Positions 42,734 through 53,257 of a stretch of DNA of 64,000 nt are shown in pieces. Numbering within the stretch: position 1 is the first letter of the stretch; each line of letters starts with the position of its first letter. Source of the stretch: JABDQA01 sp963759125 (lineage in GTDB: Bacteria > Desulfobacterota > Desulfobulbia > Desulfobulbales > Desulfocapsaceae); NCBI GenBank assembly GCA_963759125.1, contig CAVWXN010000011.1:1-64000 (forward strand). The letters are read 5' to 3'. Position numbers and translations under genes: made by a program. The notes under the pieces were generated by a model that saw only the letters and a program-made list of their open reading frames with translations, ran no database searches and had not been told where the DNA came from.

Positions 42734-44884
42734 CTACTCACGGGGAGTAAGCACCCTTGGATGATATTCAGTACTTTGCCGATTCGCCATGAACCGATCC
42801 AACGCCTCAAAGACATATGGAGCAAGATAGAGGCACCCCGCATCGTTGAGATGATCAACGTTCTTGTAAATATTAAAGTTGTTCTGGAGTGGGTGGTCGA
42901 GGTGCGGGAACGGATCGAAGTAGCTCACCTGATATGTTGCTGCAAAATCCCTGATAAACGCAAGACTCGGCTGCTGCCACGTATCGATGAAATCTCTATC
43001 ATATGAGCAGACCCGTTCTTTTGAAAAGAGTTCCATTAAACGTGGCTGCCAATTGCATGCCTCTACGCTTCTAAAAAGCGGCACCTGCCCGAGCAGCATG
43101 ACCTCTTTGCCCTTATCTCTCAAGGTCTCGACTGTATTAAGCAGTTGTTCCTTGTAATACTCGGTATGATTCTCGATTGTTTCACCGTTGTCGTCCTTAA
43201 ACAGCAGCTGTCGGCTCAAACTCTGATAGCCTTTGCCGTCGTAGAGGAGATCGAAGCGCTGGGCAATCAGGACCAGTTCCACGTTCGGATCCTCGGCAAT
43301 CACTTTCTTAAACTCTGGAAGTGCGCTTTTGCACTGCTCAGCATGCTCATCGCTTATCAAGCTCTTGATCGAAACATCACCAATAAGCATGGGACAGCCG
43401 GGGACGCCAAGATATTTAAAAACATACCCGTTACGCATGGCCCATTGATAGACCGAGCAGAAGTAGTGGCCGGAATGGCTGTCGCCCACCAAGGCTATCA
43501 CTGGCCGCGAGTCCATCTTTTCACTGAAACAGTCAAAGACCATTACGCCATTCTCAAATCGCCGGCGGCACTCCGGTGAAAAGTCGGATTCGCTGGTCTG
43601 GGCATTGCTGTACTGAGTAATTCTCCAGGAAGCGACCTCCTGGTCTTCAAGTATCCTGAAAGAAACGGCGAACACAATAATCGCTGCCAGGGCCAATGAT
43701 AAAACCATTCGATCCGGCAACGAAGATTTTCGGGCGGGTTGTTCGACAAACTTATAGCTCAGGATTGAGAGGCCAAATGATATCACTATGATGATCAAAG
43801 AGGCACTCAAACTGAGCCTGTCCACATCATTGTATTGCTTCCAGAATATAATGATAGGCCAGTGGTAGAGGTAGAGTGAGTAAGATATTTTCCCGATTGA
43901 TACGGGCAGCCATTTAGCCAGCTGCTTTATTAACGATGCTTTTGCTGGCGCTGGAGTAGATGATCAGTGCGGTGCCGAGGCAGGTAATGAGGGTTCCATA
44001 CCTCAAAAACGATCCCGCGACAAATTCTTGCCGGACCATCAGAAAACTCACTACCATCAGCAGCAAGTCCGGCAATACCGGCCAGAGTTATGGGATATTT
44101 TTTTGAGCGGTTGAGAAGTGATTCCAAGCGCAAGCCACCCTCCGATACAGAACTCAAATGCCCTGGTAAAGAACATGTAGAAAGCAAAATTGACGTTTGT
44201 CTCGGCCGTAGCGTAGCATAAGCCATAGGAAGCAAGAAAAAGCAGGATCAGGACTAAGCCCGTTGCCATGTTGCCCGCCTGAACCCGTCCACTATTCGCG
44301 TTATCCACTTCAAACAGCTCATGGGCGCTGTCTTGCAAATTCTCAGGTGCCTGAGCGGACGTGACGCCTGAAGCAAGCAATGGATGCGCAAACCGGAAAC
44401 AGAGGTAGATCAACAGCGGCCAGACAAGATAGAATTGCTCTTCCACCCCGAGAGACCAGGTATGCAGAAGAGGTTGTCCGGAGAATCCTTCTTCGAAATA
44501 ATCGACGTTTTGCATGAAAAACAAATTTGACAGCTGTGCAGAGGCATAGCGCGCCGACTTCATATAATTGACATACGTTTCAGGCGTGAGCAGAAACGTT
44601 GCAAGAAGTGATGAAAGCAGCAGAACAACGAATAAGGCGGGAAAGATGCGTTTAACACGCCGGGCATAGAAATGAGAGAACGAAAATGTTTTACGATGGC
44701 TTTCCCGTAAGATGATCCCGGTAATCAGGTATCCGGAGATCACAAAGAACACATCAACGCCGAGAAACCCCCCAGGCAGGAAATCAGGCTGGAGATGAAA
44801 AAGAAAGACAGATAAAACCGCCACTGCCCTTAAGCCATCAACATCAGGTCGGTATCTTGATTGTGAGGGATTTGAGTAATTCAA
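42734..44884 (-). pseudogene. OafA-type O-acyltransferase with C-terminal SGNH domain, frame-disrupted
   Basis: The N-terminal part (from 44884) is an acyltransferase-3 membrane domain with YRPDVDGLRAVAVLSVFLFH (catalytic His) and GFLGVDVFFVISGYLITG. The C-terminal part (43825 back to 42734) is an SGNH domain with ALVGDSHSGHYF and a late DHLNDAG. Between about 44104 and 43915 the homologous reading crosses three frames: LGITSQPLKK, then YPITLAGIAGL, then LLMVVSFLMVRQEF...LIIYSSAS, then LAKWLPVSIGKISYSLYLYH. Three one-base insertions (in an A7, near GGACTTG, and in an A4) explain it and net to zero. The intact enzyme would O-acetylate surface glycans. The indels could be real or sequencing errors. 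Confidence 0.8.
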
Positions 44885-45416
44885 TGATTGGGAAACTGAA
44901 ACTAAATTATTAAATACGGTTTATTGAGTACCCTGGAGCAGTCGACAGTTCTTGCTGCGGCTAAATATTATCATATACGTGGAGCTCAATTTTTCAGATA
45001 AGACGCAGGGTTGGCGGATGTTACCTGAAGATTTTTATCTACACAAGGACAATTCCCAGTTAGTGTTTCATCGGCTGCCCCAGCCCACCGACCAGGTGCA
45101 ACATGAGTGGAGTGAGCATTTCGAAATCCTGGGACATTTTGAGGGTGGAATAAACAAACTGCAAGACGCTGTTTTGTTAAAAGGTCGGCAGCAGCCTCAT
45201 CCTGTATCTCTAAATGGTAAAGAAGTACTATTTTTATCAATTAGTTAGCCCCGCACATTTACCTTGAATTTATGTCATTATTATGTAAACAATTGACCAG
45301 GTGGAGGGCTCAGGGAAATATTTCCTTTCAACAACTCACCTATTCTCCTGCAGACTCAACATTTCTTTCAGCCAGGTTAGGGAAAATACGTGTCAAACAA
45401 GGATAAGCTTTAATTT
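44885..45416. other. Intergenic with one weak reading frame
   Basis: A frame from ATG 45018 to a stop at 45248 (MLPEDFYLHKDNSQLVFH at its start, 76 residues) has reasonable codon use but only a weak ribosome site and no family I recognise. It could be a remnant or a real small gene. Otherwise this region should hold the promoters of the divergent acyltransferase and sigma-54 regulator genes. Confidence 0.3.
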
Positions 45417-47381
45417 ATGGGCCAAGAAAGAACATTTGAAGACCTGCTGCTGGAAATTTCCGCGCTATTCATCAATATTCCCATTGATGCAATAGATGAC
45501 GTAATTCAAGACACCCAGCGGCGTATTTGCGAGCACCTCCAATTGGATCTTTCGGCTCTATGGCAGTGGTCGGATCGACACGAACATTGCATGACCATCA
45601 CCCATCTCCACAGCCCCGAACAGGGTCCTGAGCGTCCCGTGGATATCGATGGTTCAAAGACTTTCCCGTGGATTTACAAAAAGATGCTGTCAGGGGAGGC
45701 TCTCGCCTTTTCGACCGATGAACTGCCTGAAGAGGCTGAAGTGGACAAAAACACCAGACGTTCTTTCGGCGTTGAATCCTCGGTTAATATTCCACTCAAG
45801 GCCGGCGGCCAGCCAGTTTTCGGTATCCTGACGTTCGATACGGTGCACAGGAAACATGCCTGGCATGAAAATGAGGTGAGACGTCTTAAACTCGTTGCAG
45901 AAATATTCAGCAATGCGCTCACGAGAATGAACACGGAGCGAAAACTGATAGAGAGTGCAGAACGGCTGGCACTGGCAGCTGAATCTGCGGAAGCGGGTCT
46001 CTGGGAACTTGATTGCAGGACGAACATTTTCTGGGCCACGGAGGAGGCTCGCAGGATTTTCGGTTATTCCTCTGAAGATATTATCAGCATGAGGCGCTTT
46101 GAGAAATCCATCCACCCGGAAGACCTTGTAACAGTCAAACAGGTCATGTCCGAGTCCTTTGCCAAAAAAGAAAAACTCAAGGTTGAGTACCGCATAACAG
46201 CCGGTGCAGACGGATACAAATGGGTCTGCTCAAGAGGACGACCCTACTTTCGTCCCGATGGTTCCCGCCTGCGCCTGCTCGGCACCACCATTGACATCGA
46301 CGAGCGGAAACAGATGGAGGAGGATCTGCAAAAGAGCCTCACTGAAATTAATCTTCTCAGGCAGCAAGTAGAGCAGGAAAATTACTATTTGCGTGAAGAT
46401 CTCAAGTCAGAGAAAGGTTTTAAGCACATAGTCGGCCAAAGTAAAGCCTTCAGAACCGTCATCGCCTCAGCCAATCAGGTTGCTTCAACGACTGCTACGG
46501 TGCTGCTTCTTGGAGAGACCGGATCAGGAAAAGGTGTCGTCGCCAACGCCATCCATCAGATGAGCGGTCGTGAAACGAAACCCTTTGTAACCGTGAATTG
46601 CGCGGCCCTGCCAGCAGAGCTTATCGAAAGCGAATTATTCGGTCGTGAAAAGGGAGCGTTTACCGGGGCGCATGCAATGCAGGTGGGTCGTTTCGAGGTT
46701 GCCAATGGAGGAACAATCTTTCTTGACGAGATTGGTGAAATACCGCTTCTGATGCAGGCTAAACTTCTTAGAGTTATTGAGGATGGTGAGTTTGAGCGCT
46801 TGGGAAGCCCGAAGATGGTCAAGGTCAACGTCAGAATTATCGCGGCGACCAAACGCGACCTTAAAGAGGAGGTAAAAAAAAGACGCTTCCGAGAAGATCT
46901 ATTTTACAGGCTCAACGTTTTTCCTCTCACAATTCCGCCGCTGAGGATGAGAAAAGAAGACATACCGCTGCTGGCTCAACATTTTGTTGAACGTTACTCT
47001 CGTAAGATGGGGAAAAAAATCGACAGTATACCCCAGCGAACCCTTGATCAAATGCTGGATTACCATTGGCCTGGTAATGTCAGAGAACTTGAGCATGTCA
47101 TAGAACGAAGCGTGATTACCACAACCGGTAACTCGCTCGCCGTCAAAGAACAACTCCTCAACGAGCCATCGTCAACAACCGTTTCCGGAAACGATGCAGT
47201 AAAGGACTTCCTGTCGAATGAGCGTGACCATCTCCTGGAAGTTCTCGCCCTGACCAATTGGAAAATTGAGGGGCCTGACGGGGCTGCATCAATTCTGGAC
47301 ATCCATCCAAGCACACTACGCTACAAGCTCAAAAAACTTGGGATTAAGCGGCCATTCCGACATCCCTCCCTCAACAATTAG
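45417..47381 (+). CDS. Sigma-54-dependent activator with GAF and PAS domains
   Basis: 654 residues. N-terminal GAF domain (about 20-180), PAS domain (about 185-300; TNIFWATEEARRIFGYSSED), coiled coil, then AAA+ (about 335-570) with Walker A LLGETGSGKG, GAFTGA and GGTIFLDEIGE, and a C-terminal Fis-like HTH (ILDIHPSTLRYKLKKLGIKR). The layout is like FhlA/NorR regulators that sense a small ligand directly. A predicted sigma-54 promoter (47498) sits between it and the next gene, so it probably switches on the secreted-protein/transaldolase-like genes. The ligand is unknown. Confidence 0.92.
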   Translation: MGQERTFEDLLLEISALFINIPIDAIDDVIQDTQRRICEHLQLDLSALWQWSDRHEHCMTITHLHSPEQGPERPVDIDGSKTFPWIYKKMLSGEALAFSTDELPEEAEVDKNTRRSFGVESSVNIPLKAGGQPVFGILTFDTVHRKHAWHENEVRRLKLVAEIFSNALTRMNTERKLIESAERLALAAESAEAGLWELDCRTNIFWATEEARRIFGYSSEDIISMRRFEKSIHPEDLVTVKQVMSESFAKKEKLKVEYRITAGADGYKWVCSRGRPYFRPDGSRLRLLGTTIDIDERKQMEEDLQKSLTEINLLRQQVEQENYYLREDLKSEKGFKHIVGQSKAFRTVIASANQVASTTATVLLLGETGSGKGVVANAIHQMSGRETKPFVTVNCAALPAELIESELFGREKGAFTGAHAMQVGRFEVANGGTIFLDEIGEIPLLMQAKLLRVIEDGEFERLGSPKMVKVNVRIIAATKRDLKEEVKKRRFREDLFYRLNVFPLTIPPLRMRKEDIPLLAQHFVERYSRKMGKKIDSIPQRTLDQMLDYHWPGNVRELEHVIERSVITTTGNSLAVKEQLLNEPSSTTVSGNDAVKDFLSNERDHLLEVLALTNWKIEGPDGAASILDIHPSTLRYKLKKLGIKRPFRHPSLNN

Positions 47382-47497
47382 TGAGTGCCTCAGATATTTG
47401 AGGGCTGCCCGCCTGTACTTATCAATAAACTATCCATTTATTTCCAAAATAATATATAATATCAATGTTTTGCGCTAGATTCATGTTGGCCTGAAAG

Positions 47498-47514
47498 TGG
47501 GCCTGATTATTGCT
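47498..47514 (+). promoter_or_regulatory. Predicted sigma-54 promoter of the secreted-protein operon
   Basis: TGGGCCTGATTATTGCT has GG (47500-47501) and GC (47512-47513) at the exact 10-base spacing, a perfect TTGCT -12 element and a GGC..G -24 half (mismatches at two consensus positions). Transcription would start near 47525, leaving a ~155-base leader before the gene at 47681. Its place directly downstream of a sigma-54 activator supports function. Confidence 0.6.
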
Positions 47515-47680
47515 GTAAGATCTTCATCGAAGTGTGGCTATTGCTGCTTGGCTGGCCCGCACGAAAAACTGCCTTCACAGTACAATATTTCACTTGTCGG
47601 CAAGGTGAACGCAAACGGCTAAGCAACGCCCTCTTTAATACCCCTAACCCCTTGATGTTAAAACTCGGAGGAGATTACTC

Positions 47681-48421
47681 ATGTTGAAGCGTGATACTGT
47701 TAATGTTGCCATGGCGGGAATTTTTCTGATTACCTGTACCATCTTGCTGCCCGCAGCTGTCAGCGCTGCCGATTCACCAGCTATACACAGCAAGGTGGAG
47801 CTGCTCCTGGTGCAGAACTCGAAAAATGTTGCCATAGACAAAGACAAGAAGACCTTGACGCTCAAAGGCGTCAGTCCCACGACACTGTTTTTCTCCGACC
47901 GCCCGGACCGCATTGCCGGACACTTCAATAAAAAGGATTATCTCAAAACCTGGACCGAGGGCGAGGAGAGCTTTGATGCCGACCCGCCCAATGCGGTTCT
48001 GTCCGTTTTCGAGGGAGACAAGGATTACCTCCTCGATGTTGTTGTAGAACTCCAGAACCCAAGATATGAGGGTGATGATCTGATCTACGACATCACCTTG
48101 ATAGACGGAGAACTACCCATGGTGGGCGGGCCGTCTTCACTATTCATCGACGTCCTCGGTGTAAGGCGCCGGGCCTTGCGGCGCGGCGTAATGATCGGTT
48201 CAGCCTCTGCGGCCACGGCCGCCACCGCGGCGGCAGCGACTCATCCTGCCACTGTCGCGCCTCCGCCGCCGGCACCGCCTGCTGCCCCGGCCATGACAAC
48301 TACTCAATCCTCTGCTGTGGCGAGCCTCAAGGAGCTTAAATCGTTGCAGGAACAGGGGCTGATCACCGAGGAACAATACCAGCAGCAATCCCAGAAGCTG
48401 TTAAACCAAATCGCTCAGTAA
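47681..48421 (+). CDS. Secreted protein with C-terminal SHOCT domain (paralogue 1)
   Basis: 246 residues. Sec signal (MAGIFLITCTILLPAAVSAA). Core domain about 35-170: TTLFFSDRPDRIAGHFNKKD, DADPPNAVLSVFEGDKDYLL, DDLIYDITLIDGELP and SSLFIDVLG. Then a basic patch, an Ala/Pro linker, and a SHOCT-like end (LKELKSLQEQGLITEEQYQQ). The core is duplicated in the next gene. SHOCT domains mediate oligomerisation, often in membrane or secreted proteins. Role of the core unknown. Shine-Dalgarno GGAGGAG precedes the ATG. Confidence 0.8.
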   Translation: MLKRDTVNVAMAGIFLITCTILLPAAVSAADSPAIHSKVELLLVQNSKNVAIDKDKKTLTLKGVSPTTLFFSDRPDRIAGHFNKKDYLKTWTEGEESFDADPPNAVLSVFEGDKDYLLDVVVELQNPRYEGDDLIYDITLIDGELPMVGGPSSLFIDVLGVRRRALRRGVMIGSASAATAATAAAATHPATVAPPPPAPPAAPAMTTTQSSAVASLKELKSLQEQGLITEEQYQQQSQKLLNQIAQ

Positions 48422-48498
48422 TAAGAGAAGAGACAAAAGCAAGATCAAGACCCCAAATAAAGCAGCGCGTAAAGACTGCGAGAATTGGAGAGAGCAAC

Positions 48499-49068
48499 AT
48501 GGAAAATGCAAACGACTCATATAAAACGCTGAAACACCAAGGTCTATTGTTTCTCCTGGCGACTGTGATTGTCGCCTTGGCTGGGTGTGCATCAACCTCA
48601 CCTACCTCCTCCTCATCCTCAGAAGACGCCCGCTTCATGTTCGTGCATGTTGCTGAAGGTGTCAAAGTGGACGAAGCCGCAAAGACCTTCCGCCTTGTGG
48701 GCGTAAATCAACAGACACTGTTTTTTTCCGATCGTCCTGTCCGCCTGGCAGGGCACCTGAAGATGGCCGACTATCTTGATGAATGGACTGCAAAAGCAGG
48801 GGAAAACAATTTTAGCGCAGTCCCTCCAAATGCCGCCTTGTCGGTTTATGAGCCGGGAAAATCCGATAACACCCTTGCTGTGGTTGAGATAACTGCCCCC
48901 AAAGTCGACGGCTCAGATCTCATTTACAGTTACAAGCTCATAGAAGGCAGTTTTCCTGCCGGCAGCGGCGCAACTACACTTTTTATCGATAGAATCGGCA
49001 TCGGTGGCGGCGTTGGCGTCGGTTACCATGGTGTTGGTGTTGGTCTACGTGGCCCCGGCAGATTATAG
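48499..49068 (+). CDS. Lipoprotein paralogue of the upstream secreted protein
   Basis: 189 residues with a lipobox (VIVALAGC) near residue 29. Core segments match the upstream gene one for one: QTLFFSDRPVRLAGHLKMAD, AVPPNAALSVYEPGKS, SDLIYSYKLIEGSFP and TTLFIDRIG. The C-terminus is glycine-rich (GGGVGVGYHGVGVGLRGPG) instead of the Pro linker and SHOCT. One soluble and one membrane-anchored version side by side suggests a two-part complex. The gap is 77 bases, so probably one operon. Confidence 0.8.
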   Translation: MENANDSYKTLKHQGLLFLLATVIVALAGCASTSPTSSSSSEDARFMFVHVAEGVKVDEAAKTFRLVGVNQQTLFFSDRPVRLAGHLKMADYLDEWTAKAGENNFSAVPPNAALSVYEPGKSDNTLAVVEITAPKVDGSDLIYSYKLIEGSFPAGSGATTLFIDRIGIGGGVGVGYHGVGVGLRGPGRL

Positions 49069-49116
49069 CCTTTACTCTTCTTTGTGGTTGTGTGCTCTTT
49101 GCTGAGATGGTGTTTG

Positions 49117-49158
49117 CAATATCAGCGATACAATGAGCTGGTTGAGTCGCTGATATTG
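49117..49158 (+). terminator. Hairpin after the lipoprotein gene
   Basis: CAATATCAGCGA (49117-49128) pairs exactly with TCGCTGATATTG (49147-49158) around an 18-base loop. No long T-run follows, so termination is likely partial; the transaldolase-like gene begins 150 bases later. A related TTGCTGATATC occurs again at 49234. Confidence 0.5.
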
Positions 49159-49308
49159 TAAAGTAAATAGGTTTAACATCGTCGCAATTGTACGATTGAT
49201 AACTCTGAGCAATCAGCGGCAACGTTTCGCAGTCGAGTATTGCTGATATCTCCGGTATCACGGGTTGTATTTTCTGTTCAGACGACCATTAGTGTTTCTG
49301 GGAGAAAG

Positions 49309-50400
49309 ATGAAAGTACAGACGAGATTGCGCACCGCCGGACAGAGCCTCTGGTTGAGTGAGGTCTCTCGAGAAATGATCGAGACAGGCTCCCTGATCGC
49401 TCAGATTGAAGACCTGTCGATAACAGGTGTTGCCGTCAGCCCCGCAGCCGTCTGCCGGGCTTTGAGCAGCAGCCATGTCTACGATGGTGCAATCGCCAAG
49501 AAACTCAAAAAGGGTGTATACGGTAAAGCACTTGCGCTTGAGCTTATTCTTGAAGACGTTCATTACGCAGCCGACCTGCTCAGACACGTTTACGATAGAA
49601 CCGAAGGTACCGACGGCTGGGCTGTACTGCCCCTATCCCCTCTCGTATCAAATAATGGTGATAGCCTGTTGAGCTCAATTCAGGCCCTGCAGTCTGAGTT
49701 GAAAAGGACAAACGCTTTCGTGACGGTGCCCGGTTTGGCGGGCGAGTTAGCAGCTATCGAGGAGATTGCCTTTGCGGGAATTCCTTGCAATGTAGCCTGC
49801 ATCTATTCGCTCGAGCAGTTCCTGGGAGCTGCCGAGGCCTGCCTGCATGGTATCGAACGGCGTATCGCTGCCGGTCTTAAACCTGCAGTAACTGTTTATA
49901 TTTCAGTTGAAATTTCTCGGCTGGCTAGCTCTTTTCTACGAGAGATGCCGCCAGAAAAAGCAATCCGTGCAGCCATCGACGTTGCTGAAAATATCTACAG
50001 GGCCATGCGCGAACTGCATACCTCACAGCGCTGGGAACGAGCCTATAATGAGGGAGCCAGGCCGTTGCGGCTCGTCTGGGTCGGTCCGGAAGATAATCAG
50101 GCGAATGGTTCCACAGCCGCCCTGTTCAAACATTTGGTAGCTCCACGCACCGCTATGGCCCTGACCGCCAATGACGCTAGAGAACTGCTTCGCGATCAGG
50201 TCATGTTTACTACGCTGCAGGTAGGGGGGGAGGAAGCAAAAGAGTTTGCGACCGGTCCTGATTTTAGCGCCTACGCCGCTGAGTTGCAGCAGAATAATTT
50301 CGCTCTGCAGGTAAAGTCATGGATAGCGCTGCTTGAAGATGTTGCACGCAAAAGTGCGGCCGTTGTTCGGGAGAAGACCTATAGCAAAGGAATTCAATGA
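49309..50400 (+). CDS. Transaldolase homologue lacking catalytic residues
   Basis: 363 residues, colinear with Tal-type transaldolases (AGQSLWLSEVSREMIETGSL, DVHYAADLLRHVYDRTEGTD GW, IEEIAFAGIPCNVACIYSLE, LHGIERRIAAGLKP). At each catalytic position it differs: the Asp of SLWLDxxSR is Ser; TSNPS/TTNPS is VSPAA; the Schiff-base Lys of VKIPGT/IKIPAT is Thr (NAFVTVPGLAG); NVT is NVA. It should therefore not be an active transaldolase. It is intact in frame with good codon use, so it has probably taken a new, perhaps binding or structural, role. Start at the ATG 49309 after GGGAGA. Lies between the secreted paralogue pair and the sulfatase. Confidence 0.75.
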   Translation: MKVQTRLRTAGQSLWLSEVSREMIETGSLIAQIEDLSITGVAVSPAAVCRALSSSHVYDGAIAKKLKKGVYGKALALELILEDVHYAADLLRHVYDRTEGTDGWAVLPLSPLVSNNGDSLLSSIQALQSELKRTNAFVTVPGLAGELAAIEEIAFAGIPCNVACIYSLEQFLGAAEACLHGIERRIAAGLKPAVTVYISVEISRLASSFLREMPPEKAIRAAIDVAENIYRAMRELHTSQRWERAYNEGARPLRLVWVGPEDNQANGSTAALFKHLVAPRTAMALTANDARELLRDQVMFTTLQVGGEEAKEFATGPDFSAYAAELQQNNFALQVKSWIALLEDVARKSAAVVREKTYSKGIQ

Positions 50401-50531
50401 TGAGATTAGAAAACCCTTCTCCGTATTTTAGACAGAGTAACAGTTTTCTTGGCTGAAGGTTCTGCTCTTAGATCAAAAACTAACTAAGATTCAGCAATAA
50501 AGATGAATCCAATCTCAGGAGAGCAAATGGT

Positions 50532-53044
50532 ATGAAAACGTATTGGAAATTAGGAACATTTGCGTTTTTGGCGGTGTTCATGGCAATGTTCACTTTCTGC
50601 ACAGGAATTGTGGCTGCCGGCGGCACACCAGGTTCGCCAAGTGCCACCACCACTATCGACGGTAAACAGCTCCCGTCGATGCCGGATGAAACGTTCGGCG
50701 GCAAGATTGAGCGCAATGTGCTGCAATCCAAGCCTTACTGGCCACCCCGTGTGGTACCACCCAAGGGCGCTCCCAACGTCTTGCTGATCATGACCGACGA
50801 CTCCGGTTACGGTGTGCCTAGCACCTTCGGCGGGGTCATCCCCACCCCGGCGCTGGATCGGGTCGCCGACAGCGGCCTGCGGTACACGAACTTCCATTCC
50901 ACAGCCGTGTGCTCGGCAACCCGAGCGGCGGTCATCACCGGGCGCAACCATCACCAGATGGGTTTCGGTACCGTGGCCGAAACGGCAACTGGTTATCCCG
51001 GTTACAACAGCATCATGACCAAGGATAAGGCAACCGTCGGCAAGATCTTGAAGGACAACGGCTACGTTACTTCGTGGTTCGGTAAAAACCACAATACGCC
51101 GTCGTTCCAATCGTCTGCGATCGGGCCGTTCGACCAATGGCCTACCGGTCTGGGCTTCGATTATTTCTACGGGTTCATGGGGGGGACACCAATCAGTGGC
51201 AGCCGGCCAACCTGGCTCGCAACACGACCTACATCTATCCGTTCGAGGGCAACCCGGACTTCAACCTGACTACCGCGATGGCGGATGAGGCCATTGCCTA
51301 CATGAAGCGAATTGACGCTCTCAACCCGGAGCAGCCGTTCTTCGTTTATTACGTGCCGGGTGGCGTGCATGCGCCGCATCACCCGACACCGGAGTGGATC
51401 AAGAAAATCAGCGACATGCACCTGTTTGACGAAGGCTGGAACAAGCTGAGAGAGACAATCTTCGCCAACCAGAAAAAGCTTGGTGTAATCCCTCCGGAAG
51501 CGAAGATGACCCCGTGGCCAAAGGATCTGCTCAAGGAGTGGGATCAGCTCACTCCCAACGAGAAACAGATGTTTATCCGCCAGGCAGATGTGTTTGCTGC
51601 CTATGTGGCCTATACCGACCACGAGATTGGCCGTGTCATCCAGGCGGTCGAAGACCTGGGCAAATTGGACAATACGCTGATCATCTATATCAACGGCGAT
51701 AACGGCACCAGCGCCGAAGGCGGCCTGGTCGGAACGCCCAACGAGGTTGCTGCGGTCCAGGGCGTTTTTCTGCCGGTGGAGGCGCAGTTGAACTTATACG
51801 ACGTCTGGGGTTCGGACCAGACCTATCCTCATATGTCGGTGGGCTGGTCTTGGGCCTTCGACACGCCGTTCTCGTGGACCAAGATGGTGGCCTCGCACTT
51901 CGGCGGCACCAAGCAGGGCATGGCCATCTCCTGGCCCGAGGTGATCAAGGACAAGGGCGGCATCCGCCATCAGTTCCACCATGTCATCGACGTCGTGCCG
52001 ACGATCCTCGAAGCGGCCCGGCTCAAACAGCCCGAGGTGGTTGACGGCATTCCACAGAAGCCGATCGAAGGCTTCAGCATGGACTACACCTTCGATCAGA
52101 AGAACGCGGCTGCTCCCTCGACGCACAAGACCCAGTACTTTGAGATGATTGGCGATCATGCCATCTATCACGACGGCTGGATCCTCAGCTCCAAGGTCAT
52201 GCGCGCGCCGTGGGACAACAGCGGTAAAGGGCACCCCGACCCTGCCAGTTGGCCATGGGAACTGTACGACCTGAGCAAGGACTGGACGCAATACGAGGAC
52301 GTGGCTGCGAAGTACCCCGAGAAAGTGAAAGAAATGGATGCCTTGTTCTGGAAGGAAGCAGAACGGAACCAGGTCCTGCCGCTGAATGCAACCACCTTCA
52401 CCCGCCTGGTTGAGCCACGGCCCAGTCTCGCCGCCGGACGCACCGTATTTACCTACTCCGGAGAAATGACCGGCACGCCTAACGGTGATGCGCCGAGCAT
52501 CATCGCTACGTCCTACAATTTCAAGGCTGAGATCGAGGTCCCCGAAGGAGGCGCCGAGGGCATGATCGTGACCCAGGGGGGCCGCTTCGCCGGCTACGGG
52601 TTCTATCTGCTCAAGGGCAAACCGGTGTTTCTCTGGAACCTGGTCGATCTCAAACGCCTCAAGTGGGAAGGTGCGGAGGTACTGGCACCCGGCAAACACA
52701 CGCTTGAGTTCGACTTCAAATACGATGGTCTGGGCGCCGCCACGCTCGCCTTTGGTAGCCCTAGCGGCTTGGGCCGCAGCGGAACAGGCACACTCAAGGT
52801 TGACGGGAAAGTGGTAGCGACGAAGAAGATGGAAAAGACCATTCCGATGACCCTGCAGTGGGATGAGAACTTCGATGTGGGGGCCGACACCGGAACACCG
52901 GTAAACGACAAGGACTATCAAATACCGTTCAGGTTCACTGGCAAACTCGACAAGTTGACCCTGACCATTGACCGGCCGAAGCTCTCGGAAAAAGATATTG
53001 AGAAGCTTAAGATGGCTATGCACAATAACTCTGCCAGTCAATAG
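50532..53044 (+). pseudogene. Exported arylsulfatase, one-base frameshift
   Basis: Combined product of about 837 residues. Sec signal (AVFMAMFTFCTGIVAAG). The metal-binding start is LLIMTDDSGYG; the formylglycine motif is CSATRAAVITGRN (Cys type, C-x-A-x-R); later ISWPEVIKDKGGIRHQFHHV and YINGDNGTSAEGG carry further site residues. The first frame (50532-51269) leaves homology at FMGG and the second (through 53044) resumes at GGDTNQWQPANLARN; the join is a run of seven G at 51179-51185, and one added G restores it. Active enzyme would need a formylglycine-generating partner, not seen here. Periplasmic removal of sulfate from sulfated organics or glycans is expected. Confidence 0.85.
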
Positions 53045-53088
53045 TAGGTTCAGATCAGACAATGCAGTGTGTTGAGACCGTATCTAAA

Positions 53089-53121
53089 TTGTGGGATAGG
53101 GATTGTCTCTCTATCCCACAA
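53089..53121 (+). terminator. Hairpin after the sulfatase gene
   Basis: TTGTGGGATAG (53089-53099) and CTATCCCACAA (53111-53121) are exact complements with an 11-base loop, 45 bases past the sulfatase stop. No T-tract, so a probable but not ideal terminator. Confidence 0.55.
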
Positions 53122-53257
53122 AACGTATCCGGTTGACGATGGCAAGCGCTGCCTTGCCGATGGGTGGCTATTAGCTGAGGTTAGTGTACACCCCGCTCAT
53201 TTGTCGACACCCCTCAATATATTGAGGCAGACAGATTAAAAATGGAGGAAAAGAGGT

